Positions 18,185-32,097 of a DNA stretch of 64,000 nucleotides are shown here, one piece after another (within the stretch, counting starts at the first letter, position 1; each line of letters begins with the position of its first letter). Source of the DNA: Candidatus Pelagibacter communis. GTDB lineage: Bacteria; Pseudomonadota; Alphaproteobacteria; Pelagibacterales; Pelagibacteraceae. The notes beneath the pieces were generated by a model. It ran no database searches, was not told the DNA's origin, and saw only the letters and a program-made list of their open reading frames with translations. The position numbers were made by a program, and so were the translations under genes. The DNA lies in contig NZ_CVSF01000068.1 in the NCBI RefSeq assembly GCF_001179925.1, positions 99,520 through 163,519 of the forward strand. Direction: 5' to 3'.

Positions 18185-19303
18185 ATGAACATTGAAACAA
18201 ACATTAAGACTTTAATAGTAAAAAAACCATTAAAACTAGATTGTGGGAAAACTATCAAAGATTTTCCAATCGCATATGAAACATATGGTTCACTTAATTC
18301 AAAAAAAGATAACGCAATATTAGTATTTCACGCATTAACTGGAGATCAATTTGTGACTGGGCTCAATCCCATGACAAAAAAAGATGGATGGTGGAGTTAT
18401 GCGGTAGGTCCAGATAAAGCTATAGATACAAATAAGTATTTCGTTATTTGTTCAAATGTAATTGGAGGATGCATGGGTTCATATGGACCAAGTCACATAA
18501 ATCCTGATACTAAAAATATATTTGGAACAAATTTTCCAGTTATAACTATAAATGATATAGTGAATGCTCAATACAGTTTACTTGATCATTTTGGAATTGA
18601 TAAATTATTTTCTATAACTGGCGGCTCTATGGGAGGAATGCAAGTACTTCAATTTATTAGTAATTTTCCTGATAAATCAAAAACAGTCGTCCCTATAGCA
18701 ACTACTTCAAGCCATTCTGCACAAAATATTGCTTTTAATGAATTGGGAAGACAGGCGATAACTGCTGACAGTAATTGGAATGATGGAAATTATTCATCTA
18801 AAAATATTAATCCAGGCAAAGGATTGGCAGTGGCTAGAATGGCTGCTCATATCACCTATCTGTCAAAAAAAGGGTTACAGGAAAAATTCGGAAGAAAATT
18901 ACAAGAAAGAGAAGATCTTAAATTTGGTTTTGATGCAGATTTCCAAATTGAAAGCTATTTAAGATATCAAGGCTCTGTTTTTGTAGATAGATTTGATGCT
19001 AATAGTTATCTCTATATTACTAGGGCGATGGATTATTTTGATTTAGCAAAACAATTTAATGGAAATCTTTCCAATGCATTTAAAAATACTAAAGCTAAAT
19101 TTTTTATAATTTCTTTTACCTCAGATTGGCTTTATCCAACACAAGAAAATAAAGATATTGTCATTGCACTAAATTCTATTGGAGCAGATGTAGGATTTGT
19201 TGAAATAGAATCAGATAAAGGTCATGACTCATTCTTATTAGATGTTCCAGATTTTCTGAGTGCACTCAAAAACTTTTTAGATAAATCTTATATAGAAAAT
19301 TAA
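18185..19303 (+). CDS. metX: Homoserine O-acetyltransferase
   Basis: An alpha/beta-hydrolase-fold acyltransferase of 372 residues. Nucleophile Ser148 lies in GGSMGGMQ, the acid in TSDWLYP near 318, and His in KGHDSFLLD near 350. HALTGDQFV near 49 and NVIGGCMGSYGPS near 91 are MetX signatures. It activates homoserine for direct sulfhydrylation to homocysteine, or methanethiol capture to methionine. It is controlled by the SAM-II riboswitch just upstream and co-transcribed with metW. Confidence 0.96.
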   Translation: MNIETNIKTLIVKKPLKLDCGKTIKDFPIAYETYGSLNSKKDNAILVFHALTGDQFVTGLNPMTKKDGWWSYAVGPDKAIDTNKYFVICSNVIGGCMGSYGPSHINPDTKNIFGTNFPVITINDIVNAQYSLLDHFGIDKLFSITGGSMGGMQVLQFISNFPDKSKTVVPIATTSSHSAQNIAFNELGRQAITADSNWNDGNYSSKNINPGKGLAVARMAAHITYLSKKGLQEKFGRKLQEREDLKFGFDADFQIESYLRYQGSVFVDRFDANSYLYITRAMDYFDLAKQFNGNLSNAFKNTKAKFFIISFTSDWLYPTQENKDIVIALNSIGADVGFVEIESDKGHDSFLLDVPDFLSALKNFLDKSYIEN

Positions 19304-19305
19304 GT

Positions 19306-19902
19306 ATGAAGAATGAATTTAAAGTAATAGCAGATCTAATTGAAAAAGATAAAAAGGTTTTAGATGTAGGATGCGCTGATGGAACTCTAATGAAATTTTT
19401 GAAAGAGCACAAAAATATCAAAATTAGAGGATTAGAAATTTCAAAAAATAAAGTTCAGGAATGTATTTCAAAAGGTTTAACTGTGATTGAAGGAAATGCT
19501 GAAAAAGATTTAAAACAATTTCCTGACAAATCTTTTGATTATGTTGTTTTAAGTCAAACTCTCCAAGCATTTTTAAATCCAGAGTTAGTTTTAAATGAAC
19601 TATTGAGAGTTGGAAAAAAAGCTATTGTAACCATTCCTAATTTTGGTTATTGGAAAGTGAGGTTTCATTTATTATTTAGAGGAACAATGCCAATTACTAA
19701 AACTTTACCAGATGAATGGTATAACACACCAAATTTACATATGTGTACTATTAAAGATTTTGTCACTTTTGTTAAATCCAGAGATATAAAAATTTTCAAA
19801 TCTTTGGCTTTGAATAATCTAAATACTTCATCAATTAACGAAAATAATCTAATCTTCAAAAATTTATTTGCTGATTTAGGCATATTTTTAATAGAAAAAT
19901 AA
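19306..19902 (+). CDS. metW: Methionine biosynthesis protein MetW
   Basis: A methyltransferase-fold protein of 198 residues with SAM-motif VLDVGCADGTLMKFL at about 18-32 and the PNFGYWKVRFHLLFRG stretch typical of MetW. MetW pairs with MetX in many proteobacteria and is reported to be needed for MetX activity, although its own reaction is not settled. It starts 2 bases after metX and ends 1 base before gloB. Confidence 0.93.
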   Translation: MKNEFKVIADLIEKDKKVLDVGCADGTLMKFLKEHKNIKIRGLEISKNKVQECISKGLTVIEGNAEKDLKQFPDKSFDYVVLSQTLQAFLNPELVLNELLRVGKKAIVTIPNFGYWKVRFHLLFRGTMPITKTLPDEWYNTPNLHMCTIKDFVTFVKSRDIKIFKSLALNNLNTSSINENNLIFKNLFADLGIFLIEK

Positions 19903-19903
19903 T

Positions 19904-20623
19904 ATGCAAGTTGAAATAATTCCATGTCTTCAAGATAATTACAGTTATCTAATAATTGATGAAAACAACAATTCTGCATGTGTAGTGGATCCAAGTGAAT
20001 CCAAGCCAATAATTGATTTTTTAAAAAATAAAAATATAAATTTAAAATATATTCTTAATACTCACCATCACCATGACCATATTGGTGGAAATATTGATTT
20101 AAAAAAAGAATTTGGATCTATAGTAGTGGGTTTTAAAGAAGATTCTAAAAGAATTCCTGGAATTGATGTTTTATTAGAAAATAATCAGATATGGGAAGCT
20201 GAAAATTTTGTAGCCAAAATAATTCATATACCTGGGCACACATCAGGCCATATTTGCTTTCATTTTTTTAATGAAAAATTAGTTTTTACTGGAGACACTC
20301 TTTTTTCTCTTGGTTGTGGAAGAATATTTGAAGGGACTTACAAAGAAATGTTTAATTCTTTAGATAAGATTAAATCTTTGCCAAGAGATACAAAAATTTA
20401 TTGCGGTCATGAATATACATCAAATAATTTAAATTTTTGCCTGAAGCACGACCCTGAAAATTTTAATTTAAAAAGAAAAAAAGAAATCATAAAAAAACAA
20501 GTCATGAAAGGCTTACCCACAGTTCCATCTACTATTAAAGATGAACTAGAATGCAATATATTTTTAAGAGCAAATGATTTAGAGACTTTCTCAAAATTAA
20601 GAGATTTAAAGGATAATTTTTAG
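19904..20623 (+). CDS. gloB: Hydroxyacylglutathione hydrolase (glyoxalase II)
   Basis: A metallo-beta-lactamase-fold enzyme of 239 residues. The metal motif is THHHHDHIGG near 54-63, with further ligands in HIPGHTSGH near 110 and FTGDTLF near 130, and CGHEYT near 168. The C-terminal substrate domain is present. It hydrolyses S-lactoylglutathione, completing methylglyoxal detoxification. Its place behind metXW is probably positional rather than functional, so the riboswitch may control it incidentally. Confidence 0.93.
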   Translation: MQVEIIPCLQDNYSYLIIDENNNSACVVDPSESKPIIDFLKNKNINLKYILNTHHHHDHIGGNIDLKKEFGSIVVGFKEDSKRIPGIDVLLENNQIWEAENFVAKIIHIPGHTSGHICFHFFNEKLVFTGDTLFSLGCGRIFEGTYKEMFNSLDKIKSLPRDTKIYCGHEYTSNNLNFCLKHDPENFNLKRKKEIIKKQVMKGLPTVPSTIKDELECNIFLRANDLETFSKLRDLKDNF

Positions 20624-20632
20624 GTTTTCAGC

Positions 20633-20660
20633 TTGACTATATTTAAGCTCAGACTATATT
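20633..20660 (+). promoter_or_regulatory. Predicted promoter of rplU-rpmA-obgE
   Basis: TTGACT (20633-20638) and TATATT (20655-20660) are 16 bases apart in the short gap after gloB. Transcription would start near 20667, giving a leader of about 22 bases before rplU. Confidence 0.55.
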
Positions 20661-20688
20661 GCCATTAAAAAATTTTACTATAAATACT

Positions 20689-21090
20689 ATGTCTTTCGCA
20701 GTAATACAAACAGGTGGTAAACAATACAAAGTTAAATCTGGTGAGATTTTAAAGATTGAAAAAATATCAGATATGAAACCTAATGCCAAAATCGAATTCA
20801 AAGAAATTTTAGCTTACGGAGATGATAAAAATATAGAAATTGGATCTCCAATAGTTACAGGAGCAAAAGTTGAGGCTGATTTAATAAAAAACGATAAGAA
20901 TAAGACTGTATTAATTTTTAAGAAAAGAAGAAGACATAATTCAAGAAGAAAAAATGGACATAGACAGGAATATTCTATGATTAAAATAAGAAAGATTTTT
21001 TCAAAAGATGGTAAAATTTTATCTGAAGTTGAAAAAAAAGTAGCTCAAGTAAAAAAAACTAAAGTAGCTACAAAAGAGGAAAAAAAATAA
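20689..21090 (+). CDS. rplU: 50S ribosomal protein L21
   Basis: The protein has 133 residues from the ATG at 20689, beginning MSFAVIQTGGKQYKV, the usual L21 N-terminus. A TTG-initiated extension from 20659 overlaps the promoter -10 box and is rejected. It carries the basic KKRRRHNSRRKNGHRQ segment that binds 23S rRNA, and ends in a lysine/glutamate-rich tail of about 25 residues beyond the core fold. It is the first gene of the common rplU-rpmA-obgE operon. Confidence 0.96.
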   Translation: MSFAVIQTGGKQYKVKSGEILKIEKISDMKPNAKIEFKEILAYGDDKNIEIGSPIVTGAKVEADLIKNDKNKTVLIFKKRRRHNSRRKNGHRQEYSMIKIRKIFSKDGKILSEVEKKVAQVKKTKVATKEEKK

Positions 21091-21101
21091 TTAGGTAAAT
21101 T

Positions 21102-21356
21102 ATGGCAACAAAAAAAGCAGGTGGATCATCAAGAAACGGAAGAGATAGTGCTGGTCGAAGACTTGGTGTGAAAAAATACGGTGGAGAAAATGTAATACCT
21201 GGAAATATAATTGTTCGTCAAAGAGGCACAAAAATTTTCCCAGGTGAAAATGTAGGAATGGGTAAAGACCACTCAATTTTTTCAGTTATCAAAGGGAAAG
21301 TAGTTTTTAAAAAAACTAAGGCAGATAGAACTTTCGTTTCAGTAAAACCCAATTAA
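21102..21356 (+). CDS. rpmA: 50S ribosomal protein L27
   Basis: The protein has 84 residues, normal length, beginning [20 protein letters not shown] and containing [16 protein letters not shown]. The N-terminal tail of L27 reaches the peptidyl transferase centre. There is no Firmicutes-type cleaved N-terminal extension. It lies 11 bases after rplU. Confidence 0.97.
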   Translation: MATKKAGGSSRNGRDSAGRRLGVKKYGGENVIPGNIIVRQRGTKIFPGENVGMGKDHSIFSVIKGKVVFKKTKADRTFVSVKPN

Positions 21357-21374
21357 TAGTACAACCAAAATTAA

Positions 21375-23462
<2,088 letters not shown>

Positions 23463-23463
<1 letters not shown>

Positions 23464-24713
23464 TGAAAAATTATTTGTATGCTTTGGGCAAAAAAGCTAA
23501 AAAAGCCTCAATAAAATCTGTTAGTTTAAGAAAAAAAAATAAAGTTTTAAAAGACTATTGCAATTTTCTTATAAAAAACAAGAAGAGAATAATTTCTGAA
23601 AATGCAAAAGACTTAAAAATAGCTAAGGAAAAAAAACTAAAAGAAAATCTTCTTCAAAGACTTTTAATCAATGAAAAAAGGATTTTTGAAATTATAAACT
23701 CAATAAAAAAAATTATTAAATTCAAGGACCCTGTCAATCAATGTTTAAAAAAATGGAAAAGACCGAGTGGACTAAAAATTGAAAAAATCACAACTCCAAT
23801 AGGTGTTATCGGGGTAATTTATGAAAGCAGGCCTAATGTTACATCTGATATTGCGTCACTATGTTTTAAATCAAACAATCCTGTTATTTTAAAAGGTGGA
23901 TCTGAAGCTTATTATTCAAATAAAATTTTTACGGATTTATTTAGAAAATCTTTAATCAAAAATAAAGTGGATATTAATTATGTTCAACTAATTAATTATA
24001 AAAATAGAAAAGTAGTTGATTTTTTATTAACAAAAATGATTAGATATATAGATGTTATCATTCCAAGAGGTGGAAAAAGTTTAGTAAAAAAAGTAAAAGA
24101 CTTGTCTAAAGTACCAATTATCGGTCATCTTGAGGGTATATGTCATACATATATCGATAAAGATGCTAATTTATCTATGGCTAAAAAAATTACTTTAAAT
24201 GCAAAATTAAGAAACACAGCAATCTGTGGAGCAACAGAGACTATCTTGATACATCAAAATCTTTTAAATAAATTCTGTATTCCGATATTGTCTAATCTAG
24301 AGGAAAATGGTTGTAAAATCATTGGAGATAATAAAATTAAAAGATTCTACAGAAAAAAAATACAAACCGCAAAAAAAAGTGATTGGTCAAAAGAATATTT
24401 ATCTTCTACAGTATCAATAAAATCAGTAAAAAATATTGAAGAAGCAATTGATCATATAAACAAATATGGAACAATGCACACTGATTCAATAATCACTAAA
24501 AATTCTAAATCAGCCAAAAAATTTTTAAAAGAGATCAAAAGTTCAATCGCAATGCATAATACCTCTACACAATTTGCAGATGGAGGAGAATTCGGTTTTG
24601 GAGGTGAAGTGGGTATATCTACTAATACTCTTCCTCCAAGAGGACCTGTTGGTTTAAATCAACTTGTTTCCTATAAATATCAAGTTTCAAGTAATGGTAA
24701 AACAAGAAAATAA
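23463..24713 (+). CDS. proA: Gamma-glutamyl phosphate reductase
   Basis: An aldehyde-dehydrogenase-fold enzyme of 416 residues. Catalytic Cys255 lies in NTAICGATETIL. VIYESRPNVT near 119 and FGFGGEVGIST near 380 are ProA signatures. It reduces glutamyl-5-phosphate to glutamate semialdehyde for proline. The start is coupled to proB. Confidence 0.95.
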
Positions 24714-25236
24714 ATTGAATAAAAAAAAAATAAAAATTGGAATTTTAGGTGGTTCATTTGATCCAGCACATATAGGTCATTTAACAATTTCAAAAGAAGC
24801 GAAAAAAAGATTTAGATTAAAATCAATTATATGGGCTATCACGAACCAAAATCCATTTAAAAAAAGAAATACAAATAATTTAAAAAAAAGAATAAATTTT
24901 TGTAAAAAAATAATTGGTAAAAATAAATCAATAAAAGTCAAATATTTTGAAGAAATTATTAAGTCAAACAAAACTATTGATTTGATAAATTACCTAAGCA
25001 GAAATAAAAAATATGAATTATTTTTTCTTATGGGTGCAGATAATCTCATAAATTTTCATAAATGGCATAAATATAAAAATATTCTTAAAAAATCGAAACT
25101 GATAGTTTTTGATCGTCAAGGTTATAAAAAAAAATCCCTAAATTCAAAGACATATGTTAAATCTAGTCAAAATGAGGTTACATTTGTTGAATTTAATAAA
25201 GTCAACATTTCATCTTCTCAATTAAGAAAAATTTGA
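24694..25236 (+). CDS. nadD: Nicotinate-nucleotide adenylyltransferase
   Basis: From the ATG at 24694, which overlaps proA by 20 bases, the protein has 180 residues. An upstream TTG at 24664 would give 190 and a TTG at 24715 is also possible. GGSFDPAHIGH at about 19-29 is the nucleotidyltransferase motif, and ISSSQLRK near the end is the second phosphate-binding motif. The protein stops right after ISSSQLRKI, about 20 residues earlier than E. coli NadD. It makes deamido-NAD from nicotinate mononucleotide and ATP. Confidence 0.9.
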   Translation: MVKQENKLNKKKIKIGILGGSFDPAHIGHLTISKEAKKRFRLKSIIWAITNQNPFKKRNTNNLKKRINFCKKIIGKNKSIKVKYFEEIIKSNKTIDLINYLSRNKKYELFFLMGADNLINFHKWHKYKNILKKSKLIVFDRQGYKKKSLNSKTYVKSSQNEVTFVEFNKVNISSSQLRKI

Positions 25237-25253
25237 TAGTCTAAATATAATTA

Positions 25254-25604
25254 ATGGATAAAAATTTGGATCTTAAAGACATTATTATTAAGACTCTTGA
25301 TCTAAACAAAGCTCTCGACATTGTAAGCATTGACCTTAAGGATAAAAGTTCTATGGCTGATTATATAATAATAGCAAGTGGTACCTCTTCAAGACATATT
25401 CAATCTTTGTCTGAACAAGTTTTAGAAAAATTTAAGGACAATGGTCTTAAAAATTCCAAAATCGAAGGTAAAGAAAGTAATGACTGGAAGTTGGTGGATG
25501 GCATAGATCTTATTGTGCATATATTTCACCCAGAAAAAAGAAAATTTTATGAATTAGAAAAAATTTGGTCAGAATTAATACCTAAAGAAAAAATAATGAT
25601 ATGA
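25254..25604 (+). CDS. rsfS: Ribosomal silencing factor RsfS
   Basis: The protein has 116 residues, normal for the family, with MADYIIIASGTSSRHIQSL near 34 and ESNDWKLVDGIDLIVHIFHPEKR near 74. RsfS binds L14 and blocks subunit joining under starvation. It lies 17 bases after nadD, as in many proteobacteria. The next gene is ctpA rather than rlmH. Confidence 0.94.
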   Translation: MDKNLDLKDIIIKTLDLNKALDIVSIDLKDKSSMADYIIIASGTSSRHIQSLSEQVLEKFKDNGLKNSKIEGKESNDWKLVDGIDLIVHIFHPEKRKFYELEKIWSELIPKEKIMI

Positions 25605-26737
25605 GAATTGGCTTAGTAGTATTTTTTTTTTTAAATAATTTATTTTTTATAAATCTTTGTTTTTCTTCTGAAACGAACATCTATAAAAAGATTGATCTTT
25701 TCGGTGAAGTATTAGAAAAAATTAATGAGGAATATGTAGATGAAATAAATCAATCAGAAAGTATGGACTCTGCTATAAATGGCCTTTTACAATCACTCGA
25801 TCCGTATTCAGCTTATATGTCTCCAGAAATATTTAGTGAAATGCAAACTGAAACAAGTGGAGAGTTTGGGGGTCTTGGTATTGAAGTAAGTATGGAGTCC
25901 GGAGTAGTGAAAGTAATCTCACCAATAGACGATACTCCTGCATCAAGAGCAGGTATAAAAGCAGGAGATTATATAGTTAAAATCGAAGATACACAGGTGC
26001 AAGGAAAAACCTTAAGCGAAGCAGTTGAATTAATGCGAGGTCCAGTAGGCTCGAGTATTGAACTTACTGTGCGTAGGAAAGGAGAAAAAAAAGCCCTAAA
26101 GTTTAATATAACAAGAGAAATTATTGAAATTCAATCTGTAAAGACCGACTTACTAGAAAATAATATTGGATATATTAGGTTAACATCATTCAACGAGAAC
26201 AGTGGGGAACAAATTAAAAATAAAATAAAAGATTTAGAAAAAAATGAAAATATTAAAGCTTACATTTTAGATTTAAGAAATAACCCTGGTGGATTATTAT
26301 CCCAAGCTATAACAATATCCGACTTTTTTTTAAATAACGGTGAAATTGTATCAACAAAAAGTAGAAAACCTTCAGAGAATAGAAAATGGTTTGCAAAAGA
26401 AGGTGATATAACTAACGGTAAAACATTAGTTGTACTTATAAATTATGGATCAGCATCAGCCTCTGAAATAGTTGCTGGAGCCCTTAAAGACCATAAAAGA
26501 GCTGTTATTCTAGGTGAAAATAGTTATGGAAAAGGATCGGTTCAATCTATCATTCCTTTAAAGAATAAAGGAGCTATTAGATTAACGGTAGCAAAATATT
26601 ATTTACCCTCTGGAAAGTCAATCTCAGAAGTGGGAGTAAGTCCAGATATTGAAGTTGATGAAGAGGGTGAAGAATTTAAAATAAAATCAGAGACCGATAA
26701 TCAATTAAATTACGCTATTAAGTTACTTAACGGATAA
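25601..26737 (+). CDS. ctpA: C-terminal processing protease CtpA/Prc (S41)
   Basis: The protein has 378 residues. An N-terminal signal peptide (about 1-22) directs export. A PDZ domain follows at about 88-165 (GGLGIEV, GDYIVKI), then the S41 protease core with Ser286 in YGSASASEI and Lys311 in SYGKGSVQ as the likely catalytic dyad. It degrades or matures periplasmic proteins by recognising C-termini. It overlaps rsfS by 4 bases. In many alphaproteobacteria an M23 murein hydrolase gene precedes ctpA; it is absent here. Confidence 0.94.
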   Translation: MRIGLVVFFFLNNLFFINLCFSSETNIYKKIDLFGEVLEKINEEYVDEINQSESMDSAINGLLQSLDPYSAYMSPEIFSEMQTETSGEFGGLGIEVSMESGVVKVISPIDDTPASRAGIKAGDYIVKIEDTQVQGKTLSEAVELMRGPVGSSIELTVRRKGEKKALKFNITREIIEIQSVKTDLLENNIGYIRLTSFNENSGEQIKNKIKDLEKNENIKAYILDLRNNPGGLLSQAITISDFFLNNGEIVSTKSRKPSENRKWFAKEGDITNGKTLVVLINYGSASASEIVAGALKDHKRAVILGENSYGKGSVQSIIPLKNKGAIRLTVAKYYLPSGKSISEVGVSPDIEVDEEGEEFKIKSETDNQLNYAIKLLNG

Positions 26738-26738
26738 T

Positions 26739-27212
26739 ATGAATAAAAATTTTAAAGATTTACCACTGAGAAGTGGGGTCGGAATTGTGTTATTGAATAA
26801 ACAAAATAAAGTATTCGTAGCAAAAAGAATAGATAATCCTAAAAATTTTTGGCAAATGCCTCAGGGTGGTGTTGATGAGGGTGAGGATAATTTAAAAGCT
26901 GCATTTAGAGAACTAGAAGAAGAAACAAGTATCAAAAGTGTAGAACTTATAAAAGAGCTCGATGGTACATTAACCTATGATTTACCTGATAGATTACTAG
27001 GTATCATTTGGAAAGGTAAATACAAAGGTCAAAAACAAAAATGGTTTTTAATGAGATTTATTGGAAATGATAATGAAATAAATATAAATACATCTAATCC
27101 AGAGTTTTTGGATTGGAAGTGGATTGACTTAGATTTAATTACTGATGTAGTGGTTGATTTTAAACATCATGTTTACAAAGAGCTTAAAGAAAAAGTAAAA
27201 AAATTAATTTAG
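26739..27212 (+). CDS. rppH: RNA pyrophosphohydrolase RppH (Nudix)
   Basis: The protein has 157 residues. The Nudix box GGVDEGEDNLKAAFRELEEE spans about 47-66. WQMPQGG just before it and the start PLRSGVGIVLLN are typical of RppH. It removes pyrophosphate from mRNA 5' ends and so starts decay, and also cleaves dinucleoside polyphosphates. It lies one base after ctpA. Its end overlaps the convergent atpC by 9 bases. Confidence 0.93.
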   Translation: MNKNFKDLPLRSGVGIVLLNKQNKVFVAKRIDNPKNFWQMPQGGVDEGEDNLKAAFRELEEETSIKSVELIKELDGTLTYDLPDRLLGIIWKGKYKGQKQKWFLMRFIGNDNEININTSNPEFLDWKWIDLDLITDVVVDFKHHVYKELKEKVKKLI

Positions 27213-27595
27213 AGTTTTTAAAACTTCAACTTTTTGATCTGCTAAATACTTAGATTGATCGTTTATATCAGTTCTATTAGCCTCTTCTTCTGCCTGTTTA
27301 AGTAAATCTTGTTGCTTTGATTTATCCATATCAGCAAGATTAAAAATTGTACTTGTTAAAATAGATAGATTGTTATTTTTGAACTCAACAATACCATCTT
27401 CAACATAGTAATTTTCATCACCTGATTTTGATAAAATCCTGATGATCCCAGGTTTCAAAAAGGAAATAATAGAAATATGATCCTTCAATATTCCCATCTC
27501 TCCCTCAAAAGCAGGGACCACAACTTCTGAAACATCGTCTTTTACTAAAAAAGATTTTTCAGGATTTACTATTTCAACTTTAAACTCTTCGCTCA

Positions 27596-27596
<1 letters not shown>
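27204..27596 (-). CDS. atpC: ATP synthase F1 epsilon subunit
   Basis: The protein has 130 residues, with the N-terminal beta sandwich (VVPAFEGEMGILKDHISIIS near 26, YYVEDGIVEFKNN near 62) and a C-terminal helical arm. Epsilon couples rotation to the c-ring and can inhibit ATP hydrolysis. It is the last gene of atpHAGDC and overlaps atpD by one base. Confidence 0.95.
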
Positions 27597-29889
<2,293 letters not shown>

Positions 29890-29895
29890 AAATTT

Positions 29896-31431
29896 TTAAG
29901 ATTTAAAATTTCCTTTTAATTGAGTGATTACCTCAACAAGTAATTTTTCTTTATCTTCCTCAAGTTTTCCTGAACTTAAAATTGACTCGATAATTTCAGG
30001 CTTATCTGATTTACATTTTTCAATAATCTTGCTCTCAAATTCGGCAACGTCTTTTAAATCAATATCATCCAGATAACCTTTTACTCCACAAAATACTGAA
30101 ATAACTTGTTCTGCAACAGTCATGGGTGAATATTGTTTTTGTTTTAAAAGTTCAGTTAACTTAGAGCCTCTATTTAAAAGTTGCTGGGTAGATGCATCTA
30201 AATCAGATCCAAATTGAGCAAAAGCTGCCATTTCTCTATATTGTGCAAGTTCAAGTTTCATTGAGCCTGAAACCTTTTTCATAGCCTTTGTTTGTGCAGA
30301 TGATCCAACCCTAGATACTGATAAACCTACGTTAATTGCAGGTCTTATACCTTGGTTAAATAGTTCTGTTTCAAGGAAAATTTGTCCATCTGTAATTGAA
30401 ATAACGTTAGTAGGAATAAACGCGGATACATCTCCACCTTGTGTTTCAATAATTGGCAATGCTGTAAGTGATCCACCACCATGTTCGTCACTTAATTTTG
30501 CTGCTCTTTCAAGTAATCTACTATGAAGATAAAATACATCTCCAGGATAAGCCTCACGTCCTGGAGGTCTTCTTAATAGCAATGACATTTGTCTATAAGC
30601 AACTGCTTGTTTAGACAAATCATCATAAATTATTAACGCATGCATTCCATTATCTCTAAAATACTCACCCATAGCACAACCTGTGTATGGTGCTAAGAAT
30701 TGTAAAGGAGCAGAGTCAGATGCGGTAGCAGCAACGATTGTTGTGTACTCCATAGCTCCAGCTTCTTCTAATGTTTTTTGAATTTGTCTTACTGTTGATC
30801 TTTTTTGTCCAACTGCTACATAAATGCAATAAAGTTTTTGTTTTTCATCACCAGACTCATTTATTTTTTTTTGATTAATAATTGCATCCACAGCAACTGC
30901 AGTTTTACCGGTTTGTCTGTCTCCAATAATTAATTCTCTCTGTCCTCTCCCAATTGGGACAAGACTGTCAATTGATTTTAAACCTGTTTGCATTGGTTCA
31001 CTTACTGATTGTCGGGGAATAATACCGGGTGCTTTTACTTCAACTCTACTTTTTTTAATTCCTTTGTCTAATGGTCCTTTTCCATCAATAGGATTTCCTA
31101 AACCATCCACTACTCTTCCTAATAATTCTTTTCCAACTGGAGTATCAACAATATTACCAGTTCTTTTTACTACATCCCCTTCTTTAACATTTCTGTCATC
31201 ACCAAAAATTACGACACCAACGTTTTCACTTTCTAAGTTTAGAGCCATACCTTTTGAACCATCAGCAAACTCTACCATTTCACCAGCTTGAACATTATCC
31301 AAACCATAAATCCTAGCAATACCGTCTCCAACTGATAAAACTTGACCAACTTCTGTGACTTCTGCTTTATCACCAAAATTTTTAATTTGTTCTTTTAATA
31401 TTTTTGTAACTTCTGAAGGATTTATTTCCAT
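29896..31431 (-). CDS. atpA: ATP synthase F1 alpha subunit
   Basis: The protein has 511 residues. The P-loop is [13 protein letters not shown] near 170, [25 protein letters not shown] holds the nucleotide-binding and interface residues, and [10 protein letters not shown] near 372 contains the arginine finger. This is the non-catalytic subunit of F1. It abuts atpH with no gap. Confidence 0.98.
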   Translation of the reverse strand: MEINPSEVTKILKEQIKNFGDKAEVTEVGQVLSVGDGIARIYGLDNVQAGEMVEFADGSKGMALNLESENVGVVIFGDDRNVKEGDVVKRTGNIVDTPVGKELLGRVVDGLGNPIDGKGPLDKGIKKSRVEVKAPGIIPRQSVSEPMQTGLKSIDSLVPIGRGQRELIIGDRQTGKTAVAVDAIINQKKINESGDEKQKLYCIYVAVGQKRSTVRQIQKTLEEAGAMEYTTIVAATASDSAPLQFLAPYTGCAMGEYFRDNGMHALIIYDDLSKQAVAYRQMSLLLRRPPGREAYPGDVFYLHSRLLERAAKLSDEHGGGSLTALPIIETQGGDVSAFIPTNVISITDGQIFLETELFNQGIRPAINVGLSVSRVGSSAQTKAMKKVSGSMKLELAQYREMAAFAQFGSDLDASTQQLLNRGSKLTELLKQKQYSPMTVAEQVISVFCGVKGYLDDIDLKDVAEFESKIIEKCKSDKPEIIESILSSGKLEEDKEKLLVEVITQLKGNFKS

Positions 31432-31989
31432 TTATGCCTCTATCATTCTATTTTCGATTTGTTGTAATTTATTTTTAATTGAGGTATCGACCATAGTACT
31501 TCCTACTTGTACTACCAAACCTCCTATTAAACTTTCATCATGTTTGTAGTTTAATTTTATTTTTGAGCTAAAATTTTTTGTTAACTCCTCTGTAATTTTT
31601 GCAATTTCTTCATTAGATAATTCTTTTGCTGATTTTAATTCTGCCTTAAGTTCACCTCTTTTTCTTGAACAAATTTCGATAAAGCTTTTAAGGATACGTT
31701 CAATAAAAAAGAAACGTCTTTTTTGAATTAAGAAACTTAAAAAATTTTTAAATAAAGACTCAAATTTATTATTTTCAGAGATTGTATTGATTACTTTTAG
31801 TAAATCTTCTTGGCTTGTAGTTGGATCTTTAATCAAATTAGAAAAATCTTCACTTTGATCAATTAAATTAAGAATAGATGAAGACTGATCTTCGATCTGA
31901 CTTAAAAGATTGTTTTCCTCTGAAAGTTCAAAAAGGGCAAGAGAATACCTTTCAGCTGAAGTTATTGAAAATCCTGTGTCTTTACTCAA
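31432..31989 (-). CDS. atpH: ATP synthase F1 delta subunit
   Basis: The protein has 185 residues from a TTG start (MSKDTGFSITSAERYSLALFEL) preceded by a GAGG ribosome site. The C-terminal region with YKHDESLIGGLVVQVGSTMVD is diagnostic. Delta joins the F1 head to the peripheral stalk. It begins the F1 operon. The Fo genes are not in the window, the usual split in alphaproteobacteria. Confidence 0.95.
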   Translation of the reverse strand: MSKDTGFSITSAERYSLALFELSEENNLLSQIEDQSSSILNLIDQSEDFSNLIKDPTTSQEDLLKVINTISENNKFESLFKNFLSFLIQKRRFFFIERILKSFIEICSRKRGELKAELKSAKELSNEEIAKITEELTKNFSSKIKLNYKHDESLIGGLVVQVGSTMVDTSIKNKLQQIENRMIEA

Positions 31990-32033
31990 CTTAATTCCTC
32001 TATAATGTTGAAGATTATTTAAAAATCACGCTC

Positions 32034-32062
32034 TAAATAGCATACGACCTTTGTGTCTTCAA
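32034..32062 (-). promoter_or_regulatory. Predicted promoter of the atpHAGDC operon
   Basis: On the minus strand TTGAAG (32057-32062) and TATTTA (32034-32039) are separated by 17 bases in the gap between priA and atpH. Transcription would start near 32027, giving a leader of about 38 bases before the TTG start of atpH. Confidence 0.45.
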
Positions 32063-32074
32063 GTAACGGATTCG

Positions 32075-32092
32075 AAAAAAAGTCCTCTTTTT
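32075..32092 (-). terminator. Weak A/T hairpin after priA, possible terminator
   Basis: On the minus strand AAAAAG (32087-32092) and CTTTTT (32077-32082) can pair around a four-base loop and run into further T's, just after the priA stop codon. The low-GC stem makes it a weak candidate, but the position before the atp promoter is right. Confidence 0.4.
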
Positions 32093-32097
32093 GGTCG

